The notes beneath the pieces were generated by a model that was not told the DNA's origin, did no database searches, and saw only the letters and a program-made list of their open reading frames with translations. A stretch of 64,000 nt of DNA, from NCBI RefSeq assembly GCF_005116445.1, contig NZ_SWBQ01000001.1:186001-250000 (forward strand), read 5' to 3'. This DNA is from Pedobacter frigoris (GTDB lineage Bacteria > Bacteroidota > Bacteroidia > Sphingobacteriales > Sphingobacteriaceae). Positions 18,978 to 27,215 of the stretch are shown here, one piece after another (within the stretch, counting starts at the first letter, position 1; each line of letters starts with the position of its first letter). Made by a program: the position numbers and the translations under genes.

Positions 18978-20510
18978 ATGATGAACATTACTGAAATATT
19001 GACCCGATTGGGTATTAAAGAAACGAACTCCGGAACATCCACAGGTAACAACTGGCTGGAAACCGGAGGTAAAAACATAGTGTCTTATTCGCCTGTAAAC
19101 GGACAGGCCATTGCCAGTGTGCAGGTAGCTGATGAAGCTGCGTATGAGTCTGTAATGAAAAAGGCAGAAGAGGCTTTTGTTTTCTGGCGTACCGTACCAG
19201 CCCCAAAAAGGGGAGAGATTGTCAGACAGTTTGGAGATGCCCTGCGCGCACATAAGGAAGACCTCGGTGTCCTGGTGTCTTACGAGATGGGTAAAAGTCT
19301 GCAGGAAGGCTTGGGCGAGGTACAGGAAATGATCGATATTTGTGATTTTGCAGTTGGACTTTCGCGCCAGCTGTATGGCTTAACCATGCATTCCGAGCGT
19401 CCAAATCACCGCATGTACGAACAGTGGCATCCTATGGGGATTGTGGGGATCATTTCGGCCTTTAATTTTCCTGTAGCGGTATGGAGCTGGAATACAGCCC
19501 TCGCTTGGGTATGCGGAAACGTATGTGTATGGAAACCTTCTTCAAAAACACCTTTATGCGCCGTCGCCTGTCAGCACATCATTGCAAAGGTGCTTAAAGA
19601 CAACGATATGCCTGAAGGTATCAGCAGCCTGCTGGTTGGCAATGCGGTAGGCGATAAGATCAATAACGATAAGCGGATTCCGCTGGTTTCCTTTACCGGT
19701 TCAACCCGTGTCGGACGGATCGTTTCTGCGGCCGTAGCCACAAGGTTTGGCCGTAGTATCCTTGAACTTGGTGGTAATAATGCCATCATCATCTCTAAAG
19801 ATGCCGATCTGGAGATGTCAATCATCGGTGCTGTGTTTGGTGCCGTAGGTACAGCCGGACAGCGTTGTACGTCCACAAGGCGACTCATCATCCATGAAGA
19901 TATTTACGAGGAATTTAAAAATAAACTGGTCAAAGCATATGGCCAGCTGCGTATTGGCGATCCGCTAGACCAGCACAACCATGTTGGGCCACTCATAGAT
20001 ACAGCTGCGGTTGAACAGTACACACAGGCGATAGCTAAGGGTAAAAAAGAAGGTGCTGAATTTGTGGTTGAAGGCGGCGTGTTGGACAGCGAGGCTTACA
20101 CTTCTGGCTGCTATGTGAAACCTTGCATTGCCGAGGTAGAAAACCACTACGAAATTGTACAGGAGGAAACATTTGCACCAATTCTGTACCTCATTAAATA
20201 TAAAACACTCGACCAGGCAATCGCCTTGCAGAACGGTGTTCCTCAAGGATTGTCGTCAGCGATAATGACCCTCAATTTAAGAGAAGCAGAACAGTTCCTG
20301 TCGGTTGCGGGTTCCGACTGCGGCATAGCCAATGTCAATATTGGTACTTCCGGAGCGGAAATAGGTGGTGCATTTGGTGGCGAAAAAGAAACAGGTGGCG
20401 GAAGGGAAAGCGGATCAGACGCCTGGAAAGCCTACATGCGCCGACAAACCAATACCATCAATTATTCCAACACATTACCTCTGGCTCAGGGCATTCAATT
20501 TGATCTGTAG
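18978..20510 (+). CDS. Alpha-aminoadipate semialdehyde dehydrogenase (ALDH7-type)
   Basis: NAD-dependent aldehyde dehydrogenase. SERPNHRMYEQWHPMGIVG and the following PVAVWSWNTALAWVCGN are characteristic of the ALDH7/antiquitin subgroup, whose substrate is aminoadipate semialdehyde. The catalytic cysteine is C297 (GTAGQRCTSTRRL) and the general base is E263 (ILELGGNNA). The cofactor motif SFTGSTRVG is intact. At 510 residues it has the normal length. ATG codons at 18978 and 18981 are both possible. It supplies the second step of the operon, semialdehyde to 2-aminoadipate. The transaminase that should follow is not encoded in this operon. Confidence 0.93.
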   Translation: MMNITEILTRLGIKETNSGTSTGNNWLETGGKNIVSYSPVNGQAIASVQVADEAAYESVMKKAEEAFVFWRTVPAPKRGEIVRQFGDALRAHKEDLGVLVSYEMGKSLQEGLGEVQEMIDICDFAVGLSRQLYGLTMHSERPNHRMYEQWHPMGIVGIISAFNFPVAVWSWNTALAWVCGNVCVWKPSSKTPLCAVACQHIIAKVLKDNDMPEGISSLLVGNAVGDKINNDKRIPLVSFTGSTRVGRIVSAAVATRFGRSILELGGNNAIIISKDADLEMSIIGAVFGAVGTAGQRCTSTRRLIIHEDIYEEFKNKLVKAYGQLRIGDPLDQHNHVGPLIDTAAVEQYTQAIAKGKKEGAEFVVEGGVLDSEAYTSGCYVKPCIAEVENHYEIVQEETFAPILYLIKYKTLDQAIALQNGVPQGLSSAIMTLNLREAEQFLSVAGSDCGIANVNIGTSGAEIGGAFGGEKETGGGRESGSDAWKAYMRRQTNTINYSNTLPLAQGIQFDL

Positions 20511-20516
20511 TTTGCG

Positions 20517-23438
20517 ATGAAAGCAAAGCTGGAGCAGCTGTCGCGACTCATTTCCGGAGAATTTTATAGTGATGAGTTGATGCGTACAATTTACGCGACA
20601 GATGCTTCAGCTTATTCAGAGATGCCTTTGGCAGTTTGTCTGCCCGCAGATGTTGAGGACCTCAGGCAGCTCATTGCTTTTGCCCATCGCGAAGGGACCT
20701 CTCTGATTCCCAGGGCTGCTGGTACATCCTTAGCCGGACAAGTGGTCGGCGGCGGGATTGTTGTAGACATTTCCAAATATTTCAACCGTATCCTGGAGGT
20801 GGATACCATCAAGCACCGGGTGTGTGTACAACCAGGTGTGATCAGGGATGAATTGAACCTTTTCTTAAAACCCCATGGGCTTTTTTTCGGGCCCGAAACG
20901 TCTACGGCTAACCGCGCAATGATAGGTGGTATGGTGGGGAATAATTCCTGTGGTTCCAATTCAGTGGTCTATAAAAGTACCAGGGAACATACGCTGGCTG
21001 TAAAGGCCCTGCTAAGTGATGGCACTGAAGTAGAGTTTAAGGAGCTCACGTTTGAAGGATTTATTAAGAAATGCGAAGGAGATACGCTTGAGGCAAAACT
21101 CTACCGATCGGTACGCAGTCAACTCAGTAATTATGAAAACCAACAGGAAATCCGCAGAGAATTTCCTAAGCAAAGTATAGAAAGGAGAAATACCGGATAT
21201 GCGATAGACCTGCTGCTGGAGACCAATCCTTTCACCGCAGGGGCTGGGGAATTCAATTTTTGTAAGCTCATCTGCGGGTCGGAAGGTACGCTGGCTTTCA
21301 TCACAGAAATCACACTGTCTCTGGAACCATTGCCTCCGGTACATAACGGCTTACTGTGTGCACATTTTTCTTCGGTAGAGGATGCCTTGAAGGCCAATCT
21401 AATTGCGCTTAAGTACAAACCCTACGCAGTAGAATTGATCGACCACTACATACTGGAGTGTACCAAAAGTAACTTGGAGCAATTGCAGAACCGTTTTTTT
21501 GTGAAGGGCGACCCGGCTGCTTTACTGGTTATAGAATATGCTGCGGATAGCCAGGAAGAGGTTGAACAGACAGCCGCTTTGGTTGAGGCCGAAATGCGCG
21601 CCATGGGGTTGGGGTATCATTTTCCGGTATTGTACGGTGCAGATACCAGGAAGGTCTGGACGCTCAGAAAAGCCGGACTTGGTCTGTTGAGCAACCTGCC
21701 TGGTGATGAAAAGGCTGTGCCGGTAATTGAAGATACAGCAGTAGATGTTCAGGACTTGCCGGCTTACATCCGTGAGTTCAATGAAGTCCTGATCAAGCAT
21801 GGTTTACATTCCGTTCACTATGCCCATGCCGGATCTGGCGAATTGCATCTCAGACCGATACTTAATCTGAAAACGGAGGAGGGCACCCGGATGTTCCGGC
21901 TGATTGCGGAAGAAGTCGCTGCGCTTGTGAAGAAATACAGGGGCTCGCTCAGTGGAGAACATGGGGACGGCAGGCTCAGGGGTGAATTTATACAACGAAT
22001 GATTGGCAATAAAAATTATGCATTGCTAAGGGAGTTAAAAGATACATGGGATCCCGGACATATTTTTAATCCCGGGAAAATTGTGGACACACCACCTATG
22101 GATACCAGCCTGCGATATGTTGCCGGCCAGTCTGCACCAGAAATCAAGACTGTATTTAGATACTATGGGCAAAATGTATTGCAGCATGCTGAGCAGTGCA
22201 ATGGGTCGGGCGACTGCCGCAAAACACAGTTGGCCGGAGGTACCATGTGCCCGTCCTACATGGCTACCCGTGATGAGAAAGACACCACCAGGGCCAGGGC
22301 CAACGTGCTTCGCACATTCCTTTCCAATTCATCCAAAGCTAATCCTTTTGATCATCCAGAGATAAAAGAGGTGATGGATCTTTGCCTGAGCTGTAAAGGA
22401 TGTAAATCCGAATGCCCCTCCAACGTAGACATGGCCAAACTGAAAGCCGAGTTTTTACAGGCATACCAGGATACAAATGGCATACAGTTCCGTTCTCGAA
22501 TGATCGCTAATTTTAACACCATATCCAGGTTCACAGCATTGGTTCCCCACCTGTACAACTACGTGGTAACGGGCAGGATCATGAGCAGACTAATTAAGAA
22601 ATTCATGGGCTTTGCAGTCGAACGCAGCATGCCGGAGCTGCACCATATCACACTGAAAGAATGGTTTAACAGCAGATGGAGATCACGTGAACCTGAGGTT
22701 ATGAACAAAAGAAAAGTGTACCTTTTCTGTGATGAGTTTACCAATTACCAGGATGCTGAAATAGGTATTAAAGCCGTGCAGTTACTGGAGCAGTTAGGCT
22801 ATCAGGTTATTATTCCTAAACATCAGGAGAGCGGAAGAGCCAGTATCTCTAAAGGCCTGCTGCGTAGCGCAAAAAGAATTGCAGATTACAATGTAAAACA
22901 GCTGGCCCCCCTGATTTCTGCAGACAGTCCTCTTATTGGTATAGAACCTTCAGCTGTCCTTACCTTCAGAGATGAATACCCGGATCTGGTCGGCGAAGAA
23001 CAGGTCATTTCCGCAAGAGAACTGGCCTCAAATACAATGCTGATAGATGAGTTTCTGCTTCATGAAATCAAAGCCGGCCGCATTTCAAAATCACAGTTTA
23101 AGACTGATGAAAAAACCATCAAACTGCATGGTCATTGTCAGCAGAAAGCGTTAGGACTATTAACTGCTACCGAGCAACTGCTGCGTTTCCCTGAAAACTA
23201 TAACGTAGAAACCATCGCCTCCGGTTGCTGCGGTATGGCGGGGTCTTTCGGTTATGAAAAGGAGCATTATGCACTTTCTATGCAGATTGGCGAACTGGTT
23301 TTATTTCCCGAAGTAAGAAAACAACCTGAAAACGTAGTAATCGCCGCACCGGGAACCAGCTGCAGACACCAGATTAAAGATGGAACTGGTAAAAGGGCGC
23401 TCCATCCTGTTGAAATATTACATGCCGCGTTACGATAG
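20517..23438 (+). CDS. FAD/Fe-S D-2-hydroxyglutarate dehydrogenase (YdiJ-type)
   Basis: Large flavoprotein oxidising a D-2-hydroxyacid. Domains in order: FAD-binding type 4 (RAAGTSLAGQVVGGGIVVD, GMVGNNSCGSNS), FAD-oxidase C-terminal domain (HAGSGELHLRPI, SGEHGDGRLRGEF), two [4Fe-4S] motifs (from C561, CNGSGDC ending in CP; and C623, C626, C629, C633 in CLSCKGCKSECP), and a CCG cysteine-rich domain (HGHCQQKALG, GCCGMAGSFG with C904-C905). The 973-residue fusion of glycolate-oxidase GlcD-like and GlcF-like parts matches YdiJ-type D-2-hydroxyglutarate dehydrogenases. In this operon it would turn the HglS product into 2-oxoglutarate for the TCA cycle, passing electrons to the quinone pool. It begins 6 bases after the aldehyde dehydrogenase. 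Confidence 0.9.
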   Translation: MKAKLEQLSRLISGEFYSDELMRTIYATDASAYSEMPLAVCLPADVEDLRQLIAFAHREGTSLIPRAAGTSLAGQVVGGGIVVDISKYFNRILEVDTIKHRVCVQPGVIRDELNLFLKPHGLFFGPETSTANRAMIGGMVGNNSCGSNSVVYKSTREHTLAVKALLSDGTEVEFKELTFEGFIKKCEGDTLEAKLYRSVRSQLSNYENQQEIRREFPKQSIERRNTGYAIDLLLETNPFTAGAGEFNFCKLICGSEGTLAFITEITLSLEPLPPVHNGLLCAHFSSVEDALKANLIALKYKPYAVELIDHYILECTKSNLEQLQNRFFVKGDPAALLVIEYAADSQEEVEQTAALVEAEMRAMGLGYHFPVLYGADTRKVWTLRKAGLGLLSNLPGDEKAVPVIEDTAVDVQDLPAYIREFNEVLIKHGLHSVHYAHAGSGELHLRPILNLKTEEGTRMFRLIAEEVAALVKKYRGSLSGEHGDGRLRGEFIQRMIGNKNYALLRELKDTWDPGHIFNPGKIVDTPPMDTSLRYVAGQSAPEIKTVFRYYGQNVLQHAEQCNGSGDCRKTQLAGGTMCPSYMATRDEKDTTRARANVLRTFLSNSSKANPFDHPEIKEVMDLCLSCKGCKSECPSNVDMAKLKAEFLQAYQDTNGIQFRSRMIANFNTISRFTALVPHLYNYVVTGRIMSRLIKKFMGFAVERSMPELHHITLKEWFNSRWRSREPEVMNKRKVYLFCDEFTNYQDAEIGIKAVQLLEQLGYQVIIPKHQESGRASISKGLLRSAKRIADYNVKQLAPLISADSPLIGIEPSAVLTFRDEYPDLVGEEQVISARELASNTMLIDEFLLHEIKAGRISKSQFKTDEKTIKLHGHCQQKALGLLTATEQLLRFPENYNVETIASGCCGMAGSFGYEKEHYALSMQIGELVLFPEVRKQPENVVIAAPGTSCRHQIKDGTGKRALHPVEILHAALR

Positions 23439-23440
23439 TT

Positions 23441-24189
23441 TTATTCTGCCCTGCCCGTAACAGCTATAGCCAATTTTGCCTTATCCGTACTTGGTAGCCA
23501 GTTTCCCGAGTAATCTTTCACTAAAAAAGTACGTTCTTTACCATTGATTGGCTGCGCTCCTATAAAGGGTTTGAAACCGGTCAGTTTGGTCGTGGAAAAT
23601 GTGGTATAGGAGATCTGACTTGCATTTCCAATGGTTGGCAGCCATTGTATGGCGATAAAGAAATCCCCTTTCGGGACCATAATTTTATATTCTGAAAGAT
23701 TTACATGAATTTGATCTCCATATGCTGCGATCACTTTGATTTCCTCATTGCATAAATCTTCAGCAGGATAGCCCGTTTCATATAGTTGGCCTGGTCGTAA
23801 GAGAACTTGCCTAAAACTTCATGTTCTTTTTTCAAGCTGATCTGCACTTCGCCGAGTGTGAAGTTATCTTCATTCAACAGTACAGTTTGACCATCTTTAA
23901 AGCTAGTCGTAGATATTTTTTTAGTGTTATAGCCGATATGGCTAAAGATCAGGGTATCCGGTTGTTCAGTAGCATGAATTTCAAAAATCCCTTTTTCATT
24001 AGAAATGGTATCTCGTTGCTGCTGTTGTAGTTTTACCGTCACCAACACAAGGGGTTTCTTTTCGTTTTCGCTCATCACTGTACCCTTGTAAACTACCTGA
24101 GCGCTGGCATCACTAAATTGAAATGAAAAGAAGAACAGCATGAGTACAAAAACTACAAACTGCTGTGGTGTCTTTTTAGTTAGGTCCAT
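23441..24189 (-). pseudogene. Frameshifted carboxypeptidase-regulatory-domain protein
   Basis: Two overlapping frames appear to be pieces of one gene. The 5' part (24189-23731) has a signal peptide (VVFVLMLFFFSFQFSDASAQ), a carboxypeptidase-regulatory-like fold (YKGTVMSENEKKPLVLVTVK) and the usual IGYNTKKI block, and then stops after KIYAMRKSK. The 3' part (23734-23441) has no good start. Reading its frame upstream past the overlap gives QLYETGYPAEDLCNEEIKVI leading into QIHVNLSEYKIMVPKGDFF, which looks like the normal C-terminal module of such proteins. The frame therefore slips between about 23735 and 23830, and the usual middle region seems missing as well. A sequencing error would also explain the slip. 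It lies 2 bases upstream of nothing else but the convergent lysine operon end, and 2 bases after the ATPase stop. Confidence 0.6.
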
Positions 24190-24191
24190 TT

Positions 24192-25508
24192 TTACATATC
24201 CTTCATAGAAAACCCCTTCACTTGAATTTTATACTTAGCCAGCTCTTTTTGCAATGCTTTAGCTTTTGTTGTTAAGAGGTCAATGTTGATTTTCTTAGGG
24301 TTGCGCTTCACTTCAGCGATGATACCAGTTTTATCAATATCATTAATCGCAATCAGATCAATTTCATTTTCTCCTTTATTGTCCCAATAGCTGCCAATAG
24401 CCGTAATGCGTTCAGTTTCGGACAACTTTTCCCTGAAATATTTTTCCAGTAACAATCCACTATACTGCTCATAATTCTGAACGATGTATTCACGGAGCAA
24501 CTCATGCTTACCCAATTCAATCATGGATTGACTAGGATAAATAAACCTGAACCAGAACCGCAAATAATTATCACTGATGCTCCATCTGGACTTGCGGCTT
24601 TCTGGTTTAGCAAACATAGGTCTGTTCCTGCCAATCAACGAATATTCTTTCTCCAGATTGACGAGGTAGGCACCGGTGTTTTTGCCAACTATGGAATCCA
24701 TCTCCGTTTGCGTCGTCTTTCCTGAGGCAATCAGTTGTAGAAGAGAGAAATAAGTGCCGTACTCTTTGCCAAATTCCGACACCAAAAGATCCTTCCCTTC
24801 CACAAGAAAAGGAGAGTCTGGACGCGTGACCAGGTCAAATATCCTCGTTTCCGTCGTAGCTCCGGCCTCCATCAGCAAGGTAATGTATTTGGCGACTCCA
24901 CCTGTAATGGTATACATGCAAAGCAAATCTTCTGAGGTATACTTTGGATTATAATGCTCTAGAATCTCTTTCATCACCCCTACGGAAAACGACTGAAGGA
25001 CGATTTTCGAAGTCAAACGACCAAATAACGGTTCTTTTCTGTTTTCAAAAATCTTCAGCATCATAGAATATATAGAACCGCAGGCAATGAAATTAATCTT
25101 CGCCTGGTCTTTGTATTTGTCCCATAATCGTTGGATATCGCTAAAAATAGAAGCGTTCACATACTCTAATTCCTGAAATTCATCTATGATCAGGGTGTAA
25201 TGTTCTTTCACGGAGTAAATCAGCAACTGCTCAAAAATATCTGCAAACGATGTGATCGAACCGAATATCTGTAGTCCCAATGCTTCTTGTACTTCCTTTT
25301 GAAATTGGGTACAAAGGAGCTGCTCGTTTTTCCTTGAGACGAATAAATACAAATATCTCTGGTTCTTGACAGATTCAAGCAAAAGGGATGTTTTTCCAAT
25401 ACGCCGCCGACCAACCATAACGGTAAAGCATGCGGTTCTTTTAGATTGAACCTCGTTGATCTGTAAGATTTCAAGTTCTTTTTTTCTGCCGTAAAACTCC
25501 ATGTTCAT
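24192..25508 (-). CDS. DUF234-type ATPase with PD-(D/E)XK-like C-terminus
   Basis: AAA/STAND-like ATP-binding protein of the archaeal-ATPase/DUF234 kind. Walker A is GRRRIGKTS at about 29-37 and Walker B LIIDEFQEL at about 115-123. A winged-helix-like middle (GKTTQTEMDSIVGKNTGAYL) precedes a C-terminal domain with GENEIDLIAI then IIAEVKRN, spaced like the D and ExK residues of restriction-type nucleases. It is 438 residues, soluble, with no signal. The cellular role of this family is unknown. Its start codon lies two bases from a perfect 25-bp palindrome. The next gene, the broken regulatory-domain gene, begins 2 bases downstream. Confidence 0.88.
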   Translation of the reverse strand: MNMEFYGRKKELEILQINEVQSKRTACFTVMVGRRRIGKTSLLLESVKNQRYLYLFVSRKNEQLLCTQFQKEVQEALGLQIFGSITSFADIFEQLLIYSVKEHYTLIIDEFQELEYVNASIFSDIQRLWDKYKDQAKINFIACGSIYSMMLKIFENRKEPLFGRLTSKIVLQSFSVGVMKEILEHYNPKYTSEDLLCMYTITGGVAKYITLLMEAGATTETRIFDLVTRPDSPFLVEGKDLLVSEFGKEYGTYFSLLQLIASGKTTQTEMDSIVGKNTGAYLVNLEKEYSLIGRNRPMFAKPESRKSRWSISDNYLRFWFRFIYPSQSMIELGKHELLREYIVQNYEQYSGLLLEKYFREKLSETERITAIGSYWDNKGENEIDLIAINDIDKTGIIAEVKRNPKKINIDLLTTKAKALQKELAKYKIQVKGFSMKDM

Positions 25509-25510
25509 TA

Positions 25511-25562
25511 TTTTGTAACGGAGATTATCTTAATGTTCATTAAGATAATCTCCGTTACAAAA
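25511..25562. repeat. Perfect 25-bp palindrome at the ATPase start codon
   Basis: Left arm 25511-25535 (beginning TTTTGTAACGGAGATTATC) and right arm 25538-25562 are exact inverse complements, with a two-base loop TT. On the minus strand the palindrome ends two bases before the ATPase ATG. A -7-like TATTTTTG (plus 25558-25565) sits at its far edge. If transcription starts there, most of the palindrome would be in the 5' leader and fold next to the start codon. No T-run follows on either strand, so it is not a normal terminator. Confidence 0.85.
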
Positions 25563-25565
25563 ATA

Positions 25566-25848
25566 GTATTTTATTTAATAGAGTGTATATAGGTTGATTT
25601 TCTATAAAAAGAACAACGTTAGAGTATAATTGTACTCGCTCTGTGTAGTATATTTCTTTTGCTATCCTTTTGCTTTTAGCAAAATGAAGGCAAAAATATA
25701 GCAATATAGAAGTAAAAATAAAGTAAGGTAAAATACTTGCACAGTCCAGGCTCACCCTTATTTCAAGAGGAAATAGGTTGTGCCCTAAAGGCTATAAAAA
25801 TTGATTGCTGGCTGTTATTTGTTGAAAAACTTGATGAACCAGACTGAC
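25566..25848. other. Intergenic gap without recognisable gene
   Basis: AT-rich sequence between the palindrome and the 3' end of the LuxE-like gene. Short reading frames here have no start context or recognisable protein character. No tRNA cloverleaf, terminator or repeat copy was found in it. Confidence 0.5.
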
Positions 25849-26853
25849 TTAGCCTACCAGCAAATTACACCCCCTGATATCCGCATTGTCGAAACGCCCT
25901 AATACTTCAAAAGAGCCGTTCTCGAAAACACGGCCTAAATCCTGAGTCGCTATAAAAGAGCAGGAGTTAATATTGGCCAAATCGATCACATTGATACCAC
26001 CTGTTTTCGGACCGGTTATTAAAGACAATGGGTCATTGGTATCTCTCAGGAGAATCTTCATCCAGGGCGGACAATCGAATATACCCAAACCATAGGAATA
26101 TGCCTGAGACAGTAACTCCGTCATTCCATATTCGCTATGGATAGCGCTTACACCAAAACCATTCTGCAGCAACTGGTGCAGTTCTTCTCTCACCATTTCT
26201 TTTCTTTTGCCTTTCATACCGCCGGTTTCCATCACCACCAGTTCAGGGAAATCAATTTGATTGGTTTCAATAAAATCGAGAAGAGCATAGGTTACTCCGA
26301 TCAGAATGGTCTTAACCCCACTTATTTTAAGGTTACTTAGTTTCTCATGAAGGTCAGCATGGTTGTGCAGAAAATAACCGCTATCAGGATGCTTGCTTTG
26401 TTTGATCAAAGCATCTACCATGTAGATCAGCGAAGAGCCATCTCTTTCCAGGTAAGAGGGCAGAAGTGCAAGGATACAGGTGTGCTCTATTTTTCCATAG
26501 AACTGTTCAAATGCCTGGTTAAAGCTGCGTTCATATATGCTGACATCTGTAACGTAATGGCGACTTTGAGACATCCCGGTAGTGCCCGAACTGCTGAAAA
26601 TGATCTCCGTCGCATCCCCCGAACTTAAGATGTCGTGTGTTTTAAAGAAGGCAATCGGCAGATAAGGAATATCGGCTGTATGATTCACCTGTTCGGGAAC
26701 CACACCCAGGTGAGTCATATATGCTTTATAAGTATCGCAATGCTTTGCCTGATGGTAGAATACCTCCAGACAGGTGTTTTCAAATTGATCTGGTGTCTGT
26801 ATTGAGAATATTTTGTCGATTAATTCCTTCACATTGGCAAAAATACACAACAA
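25849..26853 (-). CDS. LuxE-like acyl-protein synthetase
   Basis: Adenylate-forming protein resembling LuxE, which activates a fatty acid as acyl-AMP and holds it on a cysteine. The family block IIFSSSGTTGMSQSRHYV at about residue 85 is the ATP-binding P-loop of the ANL superfamily. HSEYGMTELLSQAY is the A5-like motif, and DLGRVFENGSFEVLGRFD resembles the A7/A8 region. C329 in RGCNLLVG, near the C-terminus, sits where LuxE has its acyl-accepting cysteine. Its 334 residues match LuxE rather than full-length acyl-CoA ligases. No luxCD genes are near. It is the last gene of a three-gene run with a penicillin-acylase-like hydrolase, so a role in making or recycling an acylated compound is possible but unproven. 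Confidence 0.82.
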   Translation of the reverse strand: MLCIFANVKELIDKIFSIQTPDQFENTCLEVFYHQAKHCDTYKAYMTHLGVVPEQVNHTADIPYLPIAFFKTHDILSSGDATEIIFSSSGTTGMSQSRHYVTDVSIYERSFNQAFEQFYGKIEHTCILALLPSYLERDGSSLIYMVDALIKQSKHPDSGYFLHNHADLHEKLSNLKISGVKTILIGVTYALLDFIETNQIDFPELVVMETGGMKGKRKEMVREELHQLLQNGFGVSAIHSEYGMTELLSQAYSYGLGIFDCPPWMKILLRDTNDPLSLITGPKTGGINVIDLANINSCSFIATQDLGRVFENGSFEVLGRFDNADIRGCNLLVG

Positions 26854-26860
26854 AATTTAA

Positions 26861-27211
26861 TTAGGGATTGGTTTTCTTAAGCAGTACGGCTTTTCTAAAA
26901 TGATACCCGCAATAACCGCTGATGCCGGCTACGAATGCACCAAGTAATGAACTCAAAATGAAAATGAGGATGTAAGAACTTACGCCTAACATTTGTGCGA
27001 TACGTGAGGCCAATATGTGGTTGTTGGGGATGCTCTTAAATAATGCCATTCCGGTCCACAACAGCAAGATCGCAAAGAAAGGCGACCATAATGCTATTTT
27101 TCCGGTTTTTCCGATCAACCCACAGGCAGCAAAACTGATGACCACAATGATCCACCAGGGTAAAACCATCTGAAGAAGAAACGATGCGATAAGTATTACT
27201 ATAAAAACCAT
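26861..27211 (-). CDS. Small hypothetical membrane protein
   Basis: 116 residues with about four hydrophobic stretches: MVFIVILIASFLLQMVLPWW, IVVISFAACGLIG, SPFFAILLLWTGMALF and SYILIFILSSLLGAFVAGIS. The tail is basic (HFRKAVLLKKTNP). No motif was recognised. It is packed between the penicillin-acylase-like gene (4 bases) and the LuxE-like gene (7 bases), so it is surely co-transcribed and may assist one of them at the membrane. Confidence 0.75.
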   Translation of the reverse strand: MVFIVILIASFLLQMVLPWWIIVVISFAACGLIGKTGKIALWSPFFAILLLWTGMALFKSIPNNHILASRIAQMLGVSSYILIFILSSLLGAFVAGISGYCGYHFRKAVLLKKTNP

Positions 27212-27215
27212 ATGG

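Noticed and set aside
25511..25562. The 25-bp palindrome as an ordinary terminator
   Set aside because: No T-run follows on either strand and it lies at the 5' end of a gene, not after one.
25555..25755. 66-residue frame on the minus strand upstream of the ATPase
   Set aside because: Hydrophobic low-complexity translation of AT-rich DNA, ending in the palindrome; no start context.
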